In this document: one piece after another, positions 25,203 to 31,787 of the stretch
Position numbering within the stretch: position 1 is the first letter of the stretch
Layout: each line of letters opens with the position of its first letter
NCBI GenBank assembly: GCA_026393655.1
Contig: JAPKZT010000286.1
Span: 1 to 32,828 of the forward strand
Source of the DNA: Actinomycetota bacterium
GTDB lineage: Bacteria; Actinomycetota; Acidimicrobiia; Acidimicrobiales; Ilumatobacteraceae
Length of the DNA: 32,828 nt
Direction of reading: 5' to 3'
Position numbers and translations under genes: made by a program
Notes under the pieces: model-generated
What the model was told of the DNA's origin: nothing
The model's database searches: none
The model's input: the letters and a program-made list of their open reading frames with translations, nothing else

Positions 25203-25622
25203 ATGAGTGATTCACCAGAAATGTTGTTAACCGAGATCGACCACGTGGCAATTGCAGTTAATGATCTTGAGGCTGCGATTGATTACTACAAGCGAGCATT
25301 TGGGGCAACTGTTGCTCATCGCGAAATTGTTGAGCAAGATGGAGTTGAAGAAGCATTGCTGAAAGTTGCGCAAAGTTACGTGCAACTATTGACACCAACT
25401 CGACCAGATTCGCCAGTTGCAAAATCGCTTGAAAAGCGCGGTGAGGGTTTACATCACATTGGTTATCGTGTCGCGAATTGCGCACAGGCGTTGCAGTCAA
25501 TGATTGACGCCGGCGCAAAACCAATTGACAACGTGCCGCGCAAGGGTTCGCGCGGCACAACCGTTGCGTTCGTTCATCCAAAAGGTAGTTTCGGCACGCT
25601 AATTGAGTTAGTGCAGGAGTAA
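25203..25622 (+). CDS. mce: Methylmalonyl-CoA (ethylmalonyl-CoA) epimerase
   Basis: A 139-residue VOC-fold protein interconverting 2R and 2S methylmalonyl-CoA. Metal ligands are H14 in IDHVAIAVNDLE, H84 or H85 in GEGLHHIGYRV, and E135 in GTLIELVQE; the acid/base Glu is in DGVEEALL. Directly downstream of ccrA, it probably epimerises the ethylmalonyl-CoA made by Ccr as well as methylmalonyl-CoA. The mutases (Ecm/Mcm) are outside the window. The length matches the family. Confidence 0.93.
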   Translation: MSDSPEMLLTEIDHVAIAVNDLEAAIDYYKRAFGATVAHREIVEQDGVEEALLKVAQSYVQLLTPTRPDSPVAKSLEKRGEGLHHIGYRVANCAQALQSMIDAGAKPIDNVPRKGSRGTTVAFVHPKGSFGTLIELVQE

Positions 25623-25632
25623 AACCAAAGCC

Positions 25633-26292
25633 GTGATTTTTGTGCTGACGATTTTCGTCGGTGCTGTAGTTGGTGCGTTGGTCGGCATAATTGCCAAAAA
25701 ATTTATAGTTGAAATTGATTCGCAGAAAAGTATCTCGCGGGTAAAACTTATTATTCTGGGCGTAGCGCTCGGTACGTTCTTTGCATTTCTAATTCGCACA
25801 CGATTTTCAAGTTGGGATCTTCAACTTGCCTATGCAATTTTGTGTAGTGGATTAATTTTGCAGACGATGATAGATGCCTTGACACATCGTTTGGTTCGAA
25901 GCGTTACATATTTACTAGGCGTGACCGGTGTTGTGCTTTTGCTAATTAGCGCAATTCGCACGGATAGTTTTAATTCAATTGTTGCGGCGTTGGTCTGTGC
26001 TTTCGCCAGTGGATTGCTATTTTCTGTAATAAATAAAATTGCGCCAGGCGGGTTGGGTGTTGGAGATGTTCGGCTTGTGCCAGTTCTCGGTTGGTATTTG
26101 GGTTTTCTTGGTTACAACGAGGCAATTTGGGCAATTTTTATTGCGTGTCTCAGTGCCAGTGTGGTCGGGGTGAGTTTGATTGCCGTCGGGCGTGGGTCGT
26201 TAAATCGCAGGCTCGCTTTTGGTCCATATCTCACGCTCGGAACACTCGTCTGCGTATTTGTTGGCAAAGTATTGCCGAGTGTTTTTAGCTAG
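25633..26292 (+). CDS. A24-family prepilin peptidase-like membrane protease
   Basis: A 219-residue polytopic protein starting with GTG. It has about seven hydrophobic helices and the two catalytic aspartates of the GxGD class: D81 in QTMIDALTHRLV and D145 in the GxGD motif of GLGVGDVRLVPVLG. The N-terminal Cys-rich methylase domain of bifunctional PilD is absent, as in TadV-like and short prepilin peptidases. It would cleave type IV pilin or pseudopilin leaders at the cytoplasmic membrane face. No pilin or secretion genes are seen here, so its clients are encoded elsewhere. It follows mce by 10 nt. Confidence 0.85.
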   Translation: MIFVLTIFVGAVVGALVGIIAKKFIVEIDSQKSISRVKLIILGVALGTFFAFLIRTRFSSWDLQLAYAILCSGLILQTMIDALTHRLVRSVTYLLGVTGVVLLLISAIRTDSFNSIVAALVCAFASGLLFSVINKIAPGGLGVGDVRLVPVLGWYLGFLGYNEAIWAIFIACLSASVVGVSLIAVGRGSLNRRLAFGPYLTLGTLVCVFVGKVLPSVFS

Positions 26293-26330
26293 ACGGGGAT
26301 TTTGGCTAGTCGCTATTTTAGCTAGTCGCG
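26283..26330. repeat. Three spaced GCTAG(A/T)CG units after the peptidase gene
   Basis: GCTAG cores begin at 26288, 26305 and 26321, that is 17 and 16 bp apart. The outer two sit in TTTTAGCTAG(A/T)CG, and the last two share GCTAGTCGC. The first unit overlaps the stop of the peptidase gene. The regular spacing of about 1.5 helical turns could mark a binding site or a degenerate tandem repeat; it may also belong with the CTAG palindromes at other gene ends. Function unknown. Confidence 0.5.
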
Positions 26331-26347
26331 TCAGTTAGCCAATCGCC

Positions 26348-26353
26348 TAAGTT
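26348..26353 (+). promoter_or_regulatory. -10 element of a leaderless promoter (5'-3' exonuclease)
   Basis: TAAGTT is followed by six nt (GGACAG) and the ATG at 26360. Confidence 0.35.
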
Positions 26354-26359
26354 GGACAG

Positions 26360-27244
26360 ATGCAAGTTCATTTAATCGATGGCACTTATGAAATGTATCG
26401 ACAGCACTACGGCTCTGCGATTCGTGATAAAGAACCACCACCGTTTGCGGCGACGATTGGTATTTTGACTTCGACTTTGCAACTACTTGCAGAGGGTGCA
26501 ACACACATTGCAGTGGCGACTGATCATGTCATTGAAAGTTTTCGTAACGAACTTTATAGCGGATACAAAACTAGTGAAGGCATGGAGTCTGTTTTACTTG
26601 AGCAGATACCGATAGTCGAAGATGCGTTGCGAGCGATGGGCGTAACGGTTTGGGCAATGGAGAAGTACGAAGCAGACGATGCGTTGGCTTCTGGTGTCGC
26701 TGTCGCGTGTGAAGATCGCCGCGTTCACCAAGTGCGAATCTTGACGCCAGATAAAGATTTAGGTCAATGCGTAAGCGGTCGAAGAGTTGTTCAGGTGGAT
26801 AGGCGCAACAATATTGTGCTTGACGAATCTGCTATTCGTGAGAAGTTTGGTATTGGCCCCGAATCAATCGCAGATTATTTGGCACTAGTTGGAGATACCG
26901 CTGATGGGTTTCCTGGGTTGCCTGGCTGGGGAGCCAAGAGTGCATCAACAGTGCTTGCTCGGTATATCGCACTTGATGCGATACCTGATGATCATGAACA
27001 ATGGAAAACTGATGGCTTAACGACGTTGCGTGGTGCAGAAAAACTTGCAACAACACTTCGCACTCAAAGAAAAGATGCCGAACTGTTTCAAACTCTTGCC
27101 ACATTGGTGCAAGATGTACCAGTCGGTTCTGTAGATAGTTGGAAGTGGAATGGTGCTAAACCAGAGTTCACCGGGATGTTAGAAAAATTTGGCGCAACAC
27201 ATTTACTAGATCGACTTGAGCGAATTAAAACCCTTTCGCAATAA
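26360..27244 (+). CDS. 5'-3' exonuclease / flap nuclease (Pol I N-terminal domain type)
   Basis: A 294-residue stand-alone nuclease of the FEN/Pol I 5' nuclease family. The N-terminal metal site shows LIDGTYEMYRQHY with D7, the helical arch region includes FRNELYSGYKT, and acidic clusters follow in KYEADDALASG, TPDKDLGQ and LVGDTADGFPGLPGWGAKSA. The last includes the helix-hairpin-helix DNA-binding loop. It lacks polymerase domains. It would remove RNA primers or 5' flaps; full-length Pol I is presumably encoded elsewhere. The 3' end overlaps the convergent GT2 gene by 39 bp. Confidence 0.9.
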   Translation: MQVHLIDGTYEMYRQHYGSAIRDKEPPPFAATIGILTSTLQLLAEGATHIAVATDHVIESFRNELYSGYKTSEGMESVLLEQIPIVEDALRAMGVTVWAMEKYEADDALASGVAVACEDRRVHQVRILTPDKDLGQCVSGRRVVQVDRRNNIVLDESAIREKFGIGPESIADYLALVGDTADGFPGLPGWGAKSASTVLARYIALDAIPDDHEQWKTDGLTTLRGAEKLATTLRTQRKDAELFQTLATLVQDVPVGSVDSWKWNGAKPEFTGMLEKFGATHLLDRLERIKTLSQ

Positions 27245-28126
27245 CTCGAACGCAACCAAAGGCAATGCCCACAAGTTTTGAATCAAAAGACCAAGTGCTC
27301 GAACAAATTTTCGTGCTTGCAAAGATCGCCATGCATACAGCAGACCATAAAGTCCGACTGTTCGCTTTCCGTGTAGTTTGTCGAGCAAAGTCAGGCCCGA
27401 AAGATTTTGTGCCTTGCGATATAACTCGTAGTTATCGGCAGTGAGTATCAAACTATTGCTTGAAATTGAAGACAATGATGATGTGACGCGACGAATATCA
27501 GTTAGAAATTTTGGCAGAATCGCTAGTTCGCCGATACTTGCTAGAGCGAGCCAGAGTGCAAAATCTTGTGCGTATAAATATTTCTGGTTATACCCACCAA
27601 CCGCGCGAGCACTTTCGGCTCGAAACATTGCCGACGAATTTACTATTGGGTTATCTGATGCCATTTGTCGCATTACATCGACACTTGTAGTTGGCGTTCG
27701 CACTTCGTTGATCAGGTTTCCGTGTTGATCAATGTTGCGATACCAACTGCCGACAACAATAATATTTGGGTTGTTTGTTAGAAAGTCAAATTGCTGTTGC
27801 AATCGATCTTGGCTTGAAATGTCATCGGCATCAAGAATCGCCACAAAATCCGCGCGAGCATTTTCTAGGGCAATCGCCAGTGCCGGTGTTCGGCCATGAT
27901 TTTTGTCAAGAGCAATAATTCTGATCCGATCATCATTTAGATTTTTAACAACAGTCAATGAGATATCAGTTGAGCAATTATCGACTACGACAAGCTCCCA
28001 GTTGTTAAAAGTTTGGGCGATGATGCTGTTTACGCTCTCTTGAATCGTCGACGCGGCGTTGTAGCAAGTCATCAACACTGAAACTTTCGGTATGGCTGTC
28101 GATGCTGAAGTCAGATGCGTTTCCAA
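27206..28126 (-). CDS. Family 2 glycosyltransferase
   Basis: A 306-residue GT-A protein with KVSVLMTCYNAASTIQESV at the N-terminus, VVVDNCSTD (nucleotide-binding Asp), ILDADD (DxD metal site) and a conserved acceptor region around YAQDFALWLALA. The C-terminal 60 residues are hydrophobic or amphipathic and may attach it to the membrane. The start taken is TTG at 28126; the first in-frame ATG would cut into the conserved first strand. That TTG lies only 8 nt after the basal helix of the SRP RNA on the same strand, and there is no obvious ribosome binding site. Acceptor unknown. Confidence 0.82.
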   Translation of the reverse strand: METHLTSASTAIPKVSVLMTCYNAASTIQESVNSIIAQTFNNWELVVVDNCSTDISLTVVKNLNDDRIRIIALDKNHGRTPALAIALENARADFVAILDADDISSQDRLQQQFDFLTNNPNIIVVGSWYRNIDQHGNLINEVRTPTTSVDVMRQMASDNPIVNSSAMFRAESARAVGGYNQKYLYAQDFALWLALASIGELAILPKFLTDIRRVTSSLSSISSNSLILTADNYELYRKAQNLSGLTLLDKLHGKRTVGLYGLLYAWRSLQARKFVRALGLLIQNLWALPLVAFELLRKGFNSLKSI

Positions 28127-28134
28127 ACTTTGAT

Positions 28135-28274
28135 CGTTTCCGCCGACTGAAGTGACGACCAGGCGATCTGCGGCACTCGAATGGTTCCGATGAAGGCTGC
28201 TGCCTTCCGGCTCTGACCTGATTCTTGGGCACTCGTTGCACAGGACCCGGCCGCCACCTCACTCGACGGAAACG
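28135..28274 (-). ncRNA. ffs: Signal recognition particle RNA (4.5S-like)
   Basis: The minus strand carries the SRP domain IV hallmark GGUCAGAGCCGGAAGGCAGC followed by AGCC: a GGAA tetraloop on GCC/GGC, the symmetric CAGA/AGCA internal loop and the GGU/GCC pair beyond it. The 5' and 3' flanks form a long basal helix that I could pair by hand. GGCGGCCGGGT pairs with GCCTGGTCGTC. The helix then continues outward through CCGTCGAGTGAGGT opposite ACTTCAGTCGGCGG with one mismatch, and finishes with CGTTT/AAACG at the boundaries given. It binds Ffh and targets membrane proteins. Exact processed ends are not known. Neighbours (tRNA-Ser, tadA) match the usual ffs setting. Confidence 0.9.
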
Positions 28275-28385
28275 GTTTCTTAACGATATCCGCAATCTGT
28301 TATCGGCAATTCGTACTAGTTAATCGTTACAGCAGTGCTCAGATAGCCTGCCAACGCTGAACAGTTCACATTGTTCGGGCGATTT

Positions 28386-28473
28386 GGAGGGGTGCGAGAG
28401 CGGCCGAATCGGCACGCTTGGAAAGCGTGTGAGGCGCAAGTCTCCGTGGGTTCGAATCCCACCCCCTCCGCCA
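28386..28473 (+). tRNA. tRNA-Ser(GGA)
   Basis: Acceptor strands GGAGGGG (28386-28392) and CCCCTCC (28463-28469) pair. Discriminator G28470 and an encoded CCA (28471-28473) follow. The anticodon loop TTGGAAA gives GGA, and a long variable arm is present. The last A of the CCA is also the A of the tadA start codon. Confidence 0.95.
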
Positions 28474-28937
28474 TGATCACTAACGATGACGCGATGAACT
28501 TTGCACTGGCTGAAGCGCGGCTCGCACTCGTGCACGGTGATGTGCCAGTTGGCGCGATCGTGATTCATAAAGATGTGATCATCGCATCGCGACACAATGA
28601 GCGTGAACTTCGAAACGACCCGACAGCGCACGCCGAAATTTTGGCTTTGCGCGATGCAGCAAATTTATTGGGACGATGGCGACTCGAAGAGTGCACACTC
28701 GTGGTAACTCTCGAGCCATGCACGATGTGCTCTGGCGCACTTGTCAATTCGCGAATCAGCACGGTTGTATTTGGCGCTGCCGATCTAAAAGCCGGCGCGT
28801 TTGGCAGTCTGTACAACATTGCGACTGATCCGCGATTAGGTCATCATCCAAAAGTTGTACACGGAGTTTTAGCAACTCAATGCGCTGAAGTTCTAACTGA
28901 ACTGTTTAAAAATTTACGCGAGGCAAAGACTAATTAG
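28473..28937 (+). CDS. tadA: tRNA-specific adenosine deaminase TadA
   Basis: Deaminates A34 to inosine in tRNA-Arg(ACG), letting it read CGU, CGC and CGA. The 154-residue protein has the zinc site H53-A-E55 (catalytic Glu in TAHAEILALRDA) and P-C83-T-M-C86, plus GDVPVGAIVI near the N-terminus. The start at 28473 overlaps the CCA of the tRNA-Ser; the in-frame ATG at 28494 (MNFALAEARLAL) is an alternative that still keeps the first helix. A longer frame extending upstream only translates the tRNA. The substrate tRNA is at 3848-3923. Confidence 0.94.
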   Translation: MITNDDAMNFALAEARLALVHGDVPVGAIVIHKDVIIASRHNERELRNDPTAHAEILALRDAANLLGRWRLEECTLVVTLEPCTMCSGALVNSRISTVVFGAADLKAGAFGSLYNIATDPRLGHHPKVVHGVLATQCAEVLTELFKNLREAKTN

Positions 28938-28960
28938 CACTCGGCGGTAGCCTTGAAAAC

Positions 28961-29050
28961 GGAAGGGTGCCAGAGCGGACGAATGGAACGGTCTCGAACA
29001 CCGTCGTGGGTTTAGGCCCACCGTGGGTTCAAATCCCACCCCTTCCGCCA
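28961..29050 (+). tRNA. tRNA-Ser(CGA)
   Basis: Acceptor strands GGAAGGG (28961-28967) and CCCTTCC (29040-29046) pair. Discriminator G29047 and an encoded CCA (29048-29050) follow. The anticodon loop CTCGAAC gives CGA, and a long variable arm (about 20 nt) is present. It lies between tadA and the AhpD-like gene. Confidence 0.94.
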
Positions 29051-29093
29051 TTTTTTAGAATAAGTTTTAGAATGCGTCTAATGTAAGCAGGTA

Positions 29094-30143
29094 ATGAGTG
29101 TGATCAGTGTTTCGATTAGCGATGTTCGCGCAGATTTAATTTTTGCGCACGAGCAAGCATGGTCGGCGCTTTCGCGTCCTGGCACATGGTGGTCTGGTGC
29201 GCAAAGACGTGAACTCGCGCAAACGGCGATACTTGCGGTTAGCGAAAGTGAACCATCGCCACCGTGGGTTGCGGCTTCAACCGTTGCAGACAAAAATTTG
29301 CAAATACATTTCGCTTCAAGTGCAGCGCATGACGCTGTTTACAGAATTGCTCGCCATGCGGCAACTTTGACAAATGATTGGTATCAGCGGACCACGCAAG
29401 AAATTGAACCGCTGGCATTTATTGAACTGTGCGGAGTTGTTTGCACCGTGGCGACTGTTTCGGCTTTTCGTCGAGCATTAGATCTAGGTATTCCAGAATT
29501 AGCGCCAGCAACACTTGGCGAGCCATCAAGAATTAAACCAACAAATGTTGTTGATGCAACTTTGAACTGGGTGCCAGTAATTGCACCAGCGGATGAAAAC
29601 GCGGCTGTAGTACAAGCCTTCACTGCGGTGCCAGAGACTAACCGTGTGATCTGGGCGATGGCTGATGCCCAATATATTCCTGATAAAGAAATGGTCGACC
29701 CACATTGGACTCGCGGAACGCTTTCGCGGGTGCAAATGGAACTTGTCGCAACTCGAGTTTCGCAACAACGTGAATGTTTTTATTGAACGACTTCACATGC
29801 CAGCATGCTCAGTTGGAGCGGCACCGAACAAGGATTAGAAGTTAATTTGGAATATGTACAAAATACGACCGGTGGTGTAGACGTGAGTTTCGCACGAGAA
29901 CTAGTTGATTTTGCAACAGCGGCCACTGAGTTTGACTCAGCAGCATTAACTACGGCGCGCAATAATTTAATCAATGTCGCAGGTCTTGCTGTGACTGTTG
30001 ATGTAGCGGCTGTGATTGCAAATTTCGAAATGATGACAAGACTTGCTGATTCAACTGGTGCGAGAATGCAAACCGAAGTTGTACAAGATCGTTTGGCGGT
30101 TGCAACAGCGATGGGTGTCGACAAAGTTGTGTCACGACGCTGA
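29094..30143 (+). CDS. AhpD-like alkylhydroperoxidase-related selenoprotein (TGA at 29784 read as Sec)
   Basis: One frame runs from ATG 29094 to TGA 30141-30143 (349 residues), interrupted only by TGA at 29784-29786 (codon 231). Around it the protein reads M-E216-L-V-A-T-R-V-S-Q-Q-R-E-C228-F-Y-(TGA)-T-T-S-H235. AhpD uses Glu118, Cys130, Cys133 and His137; the spacings 12, 3 and 4 are reproduced exactly, with TGA at the peroxidatic Cys133 position. Sequence after the TGA (SHASMLSWSG onward, about 115 residues) is a normal continuation of a CMD/AhpD helical domain. A SECIS-like hairpin follows at 29798-29823. The first about 180 residues look like a degenerate CMD-type domain. The likely role is reduction of hydroperoxides with a thioredoxin-like donor. 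The other reading is a Cys codon mutated or misread as TGA; selA/selB/selC are not in the window. Confidence 0.75.
29798..29823 (+). promoter_or_regulatory. Candidate bacterial SECIS hairpin
   Basis: Downstream of the in-frame TGA an upper stem GCUC/GAGC (29807-29810 with 29816-29819) closes a five-base loop AGUUG, with G as its second base. A lower stem UGCC/GGCA (29798-29801 with 29820-29823) encloses it, with a five-base bulge on the 5' side. The apical loop starts 25 nt after the TGA, inside the range reported for bacterial SECIS elements. Paired by eye only. Confidence 0.55.
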
Positions 30144-30147
30144 CGAG

Positions 30148-30160
30148 GTTTTAATAAAAC
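30148..30160. terminator. Small AT hairpin between convergent genes
   Basis: GTTTT-AAT-AAAAC forms a 5-bp stem in the 28-bp gap between the ends of the AhpD-like gene (30143) and the hydrolase gene (30172). Weak; called from position and symmetry. Confidence 0.25.
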
Positions 30161-30171
30161 GCAGATTTAAT

Positions 30172-31746
30172 TTATTCGCAGACCTTGCCATTTTCGGGAA
30201 CAACTAAGTCAATTAGGTACGTGTCAACTGCTTTTATTATGCATGCATTGACTCCGTAACCTGTGTGTTGTTCAGCTTTCACAGTGAGAAAAATGCCGCT
30301 TTCTAAGGCTTTGGCAGCGTTGCGTGACGACTCGATTGGGGTTGCTGGGTCGCCTGTTGTGCCTATCACGATTACCGGTCCTGCACCTTTGCCAGTCACT
30401 ACAACTTTCTTTGCTTGCTTAACTGGCCATAATGCACACGAGTAGCCGTATCCAAAACCTGGCCCAAATCTTTTTGCAGCTTTTGTAAAAATTGGTATTT
30501 GTGCGTCCACTGCTTTGACACCAATTGGACCAGGATCGTCTAGGCATGAAATTGCAATGAACGCTTCAAGCTCATTGCCGTAAGTGCCGTTTGGTTTGCG
30601 TTGGTAGTACTCATCGTAGAGTGCAAGCAAACCTGAACCATCGCCGACAACAGCGTCAGCAAGTGCTCGCTCAAGTTGCACCCAAAGCGCATCTGAGTAC
30701 ATCGCTTGAGCCAGCGCAGTAAACATCACGCCTTGTGTGACAGGCGTTCTATCTGAAGCAACTACAAGCGGAGCAGCATCGACATCGACGAGAAGTTTGT
30801 CAAGTGCTTTAGCTGAATCGCCGTTGCTATTGAAGGCGCACGTTACGCGCGCCGAGCAATCTGCAAGAAACGCATCAAGTTGCATCTCGAAACCTTTTGC
30901 TTGAGCGAGGCCTTGATCAAGAGATGATGAGTTCGGATCAGATGCTCCATCTAAAACAGCGGCACGAACAGTTTTTGGAAACATTGTCACCCAAGTTGCC
31001 CCGAGTTCTGAGCCATATGAAAAGCCAAAGTAAGTTATTTTTTCTTCGCCAAGTGCGCGACGAATTGAATCCATGTCCTGAGCAGATGAACGTGTCGAAA
31101 TATAAGGCAGGATTCGTCCGCTATTTTTGACACATTGATCGTTAAATTTCTGGCCGGCGTCGATAATTGCTTGTTTTTCTTGCGGTGTATCTGGCGGCGA
31201 ATCCATGCCGAAGTACTCGTCATATTGGTCGATGCAATCTACTTTTGGGGTCGAATCGCCGGTGCCACGCGGATCCCAACCGATGATGTCGAAACGATTA
31301 AGCAGCTCAGCACTGAAATAGAACTGTGCGTCTTTTGCAACACTTGAGCCACCGAAACCCGGGCCGCCAGGGTTGACCAACATTGAACCAACTCGACTTG
31401 CTTGATCTGATGCTGGGTTTCGAATTATAAATAATTTAAATGATCCGATAGTTGGATTGTCATAGTCAAAAGGAACTTCTAAAGTTCCGCATTGCATTTT
31501 GGCTTTAGATCCACCGCTTCCGGTGTCGTTGCAAGTGCCCCAAATAATTTTGCCCGTGAACTCAGGCGCTGGCGCAATGCTTGAAGTTGAACTTACACCG
31601 GCGGGTATTGAAGTAGCTGTTGGTTTGATCTTGACCCGATCTTTTGATGAACCGACAATTATTCGTTCACTGCACGCACTTGCGAGTGAAGCGGCAACCA
31701 AAATCACGATTAGCAACTTGCGTCTACTATTTAAGACATGTTTCAT
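30172..31746 (-). CDS. Secreted alpha/beta hydrolase, tripeptidyl-aminopeptidase-like lipoprotein
   Basis: A 524-residue protein from ATG 31746; an upstream TTG at 31788 would add 14 residues and overlap the xseA start. The N-terminus MKHVLNSRRKLL plus a hydrophobic stretch ends in ASAC25, a lipobox-like site, so it is probably a membrane-anchored lipoprotein. The catalytic domain has the oxyanion segment VNPGGPGFGGSS, WDPRGTGDS, the nucleophile S243 in GFSYG, the acid near TGDPATPIESS and the catalytic His in EQHTGYG at the C-terminal TAP-like domain. Homologues cleave short peptides or esters outside the cell. It is divergent from xseA. Confidence 0.87.
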   Translation of the reverse strand: MKHVLNSRRKLLIVILVAASLASACSERIIVGSSKDRVKIKPTATSIPAGVSSTSSIAPAPEFTGKIIWGTCNDTGSGGSKAKMQCGTLEVPFDYDNPTIGSFKLFIIRNPASDQASRVGSMLVNPGGPGFGGSSVAKDAQFYFSAELLNRFDIIGWDPRGTGDSTPKVDCIDQYDEYFGMDSPPDTPQEKQAIIDAGQKFNDQCVKNSGRILPYISTRSSAQDMDSIRRALGEEKITYFGFSYGSELGATWVTMFPKTVRAAVLDGASDPNSSSLDQGLAQAKGFEMQLDAFLADCSARVTCAFNSNGDSAKALDKLLVDVDAAPLVVASDRTPVTQGVMFTALAQAMYSDALWVQLERALADAVVGDGSGLLALYDEYYQRKPNGTYGNELEAFIAISCLDDPGPIGVKAVDAQIPIFTKAAKRFGPGFGYGYSCALWPVKQAKKVVVTGKGAGPVIVIGTTGDPATPIESSRNAAKALESGIFLTVKAEQHTGYGVNACIIKAVDTYLIDLVVPENGKVCE

Positions 31747-31761
31747 GTGAGCCTTAATCGT

Positions 31762-31770
31762 ATTATAAAT
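31762..31770. promoter_or_regulatory. Overlapping divergent -10 elements (hydrolase / xseA)
   Basis: The minus strand reads TATAAT at 31767-31762, 15 nt before the hydrolase ATG with an AAGG in between. The plus strand reads TATAAA at 31764-31769, 18 nt before the xseA ATG. The shared AT core probably serves both genes. Confidence 0.35.
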
Positions 31771-31787
31771 TGTCTGCGTTGTTACCA

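Noticed and set aside
28005-28295. Minus-strand open frame of 96 codons across the SRP RNA region.
   Set aside because: It is rich in Arg and Ser, overlaps the SRP RNA and the GT2 gene in another frame, and shows no protein family features.
28371-28472. N-terminal extension of tadA of 34 codons.
   Set aside because: It is only the translation of the tRNA-Ser(GGA) gene; TadA homology begins after the CCA.
28961-29050. Possible tRNA-Sec next to the selenoprotein gene.
   Set aside because: The anticodon loop reads CTCGAAC, giving CGA, and the acceptor stem has the ordinary 7 bp. It is tRNA-Ser(CGA).
29805-30143. A separate 112-residue CDS starting with ATG after the TGA at 29784.
   Set aside because: It is in the same frame as the upstream 230-residue part, lacks its own promoter or ribosome site, and carries the second half of the AhpD active site. 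One Sec-containing gene explains both parts better.
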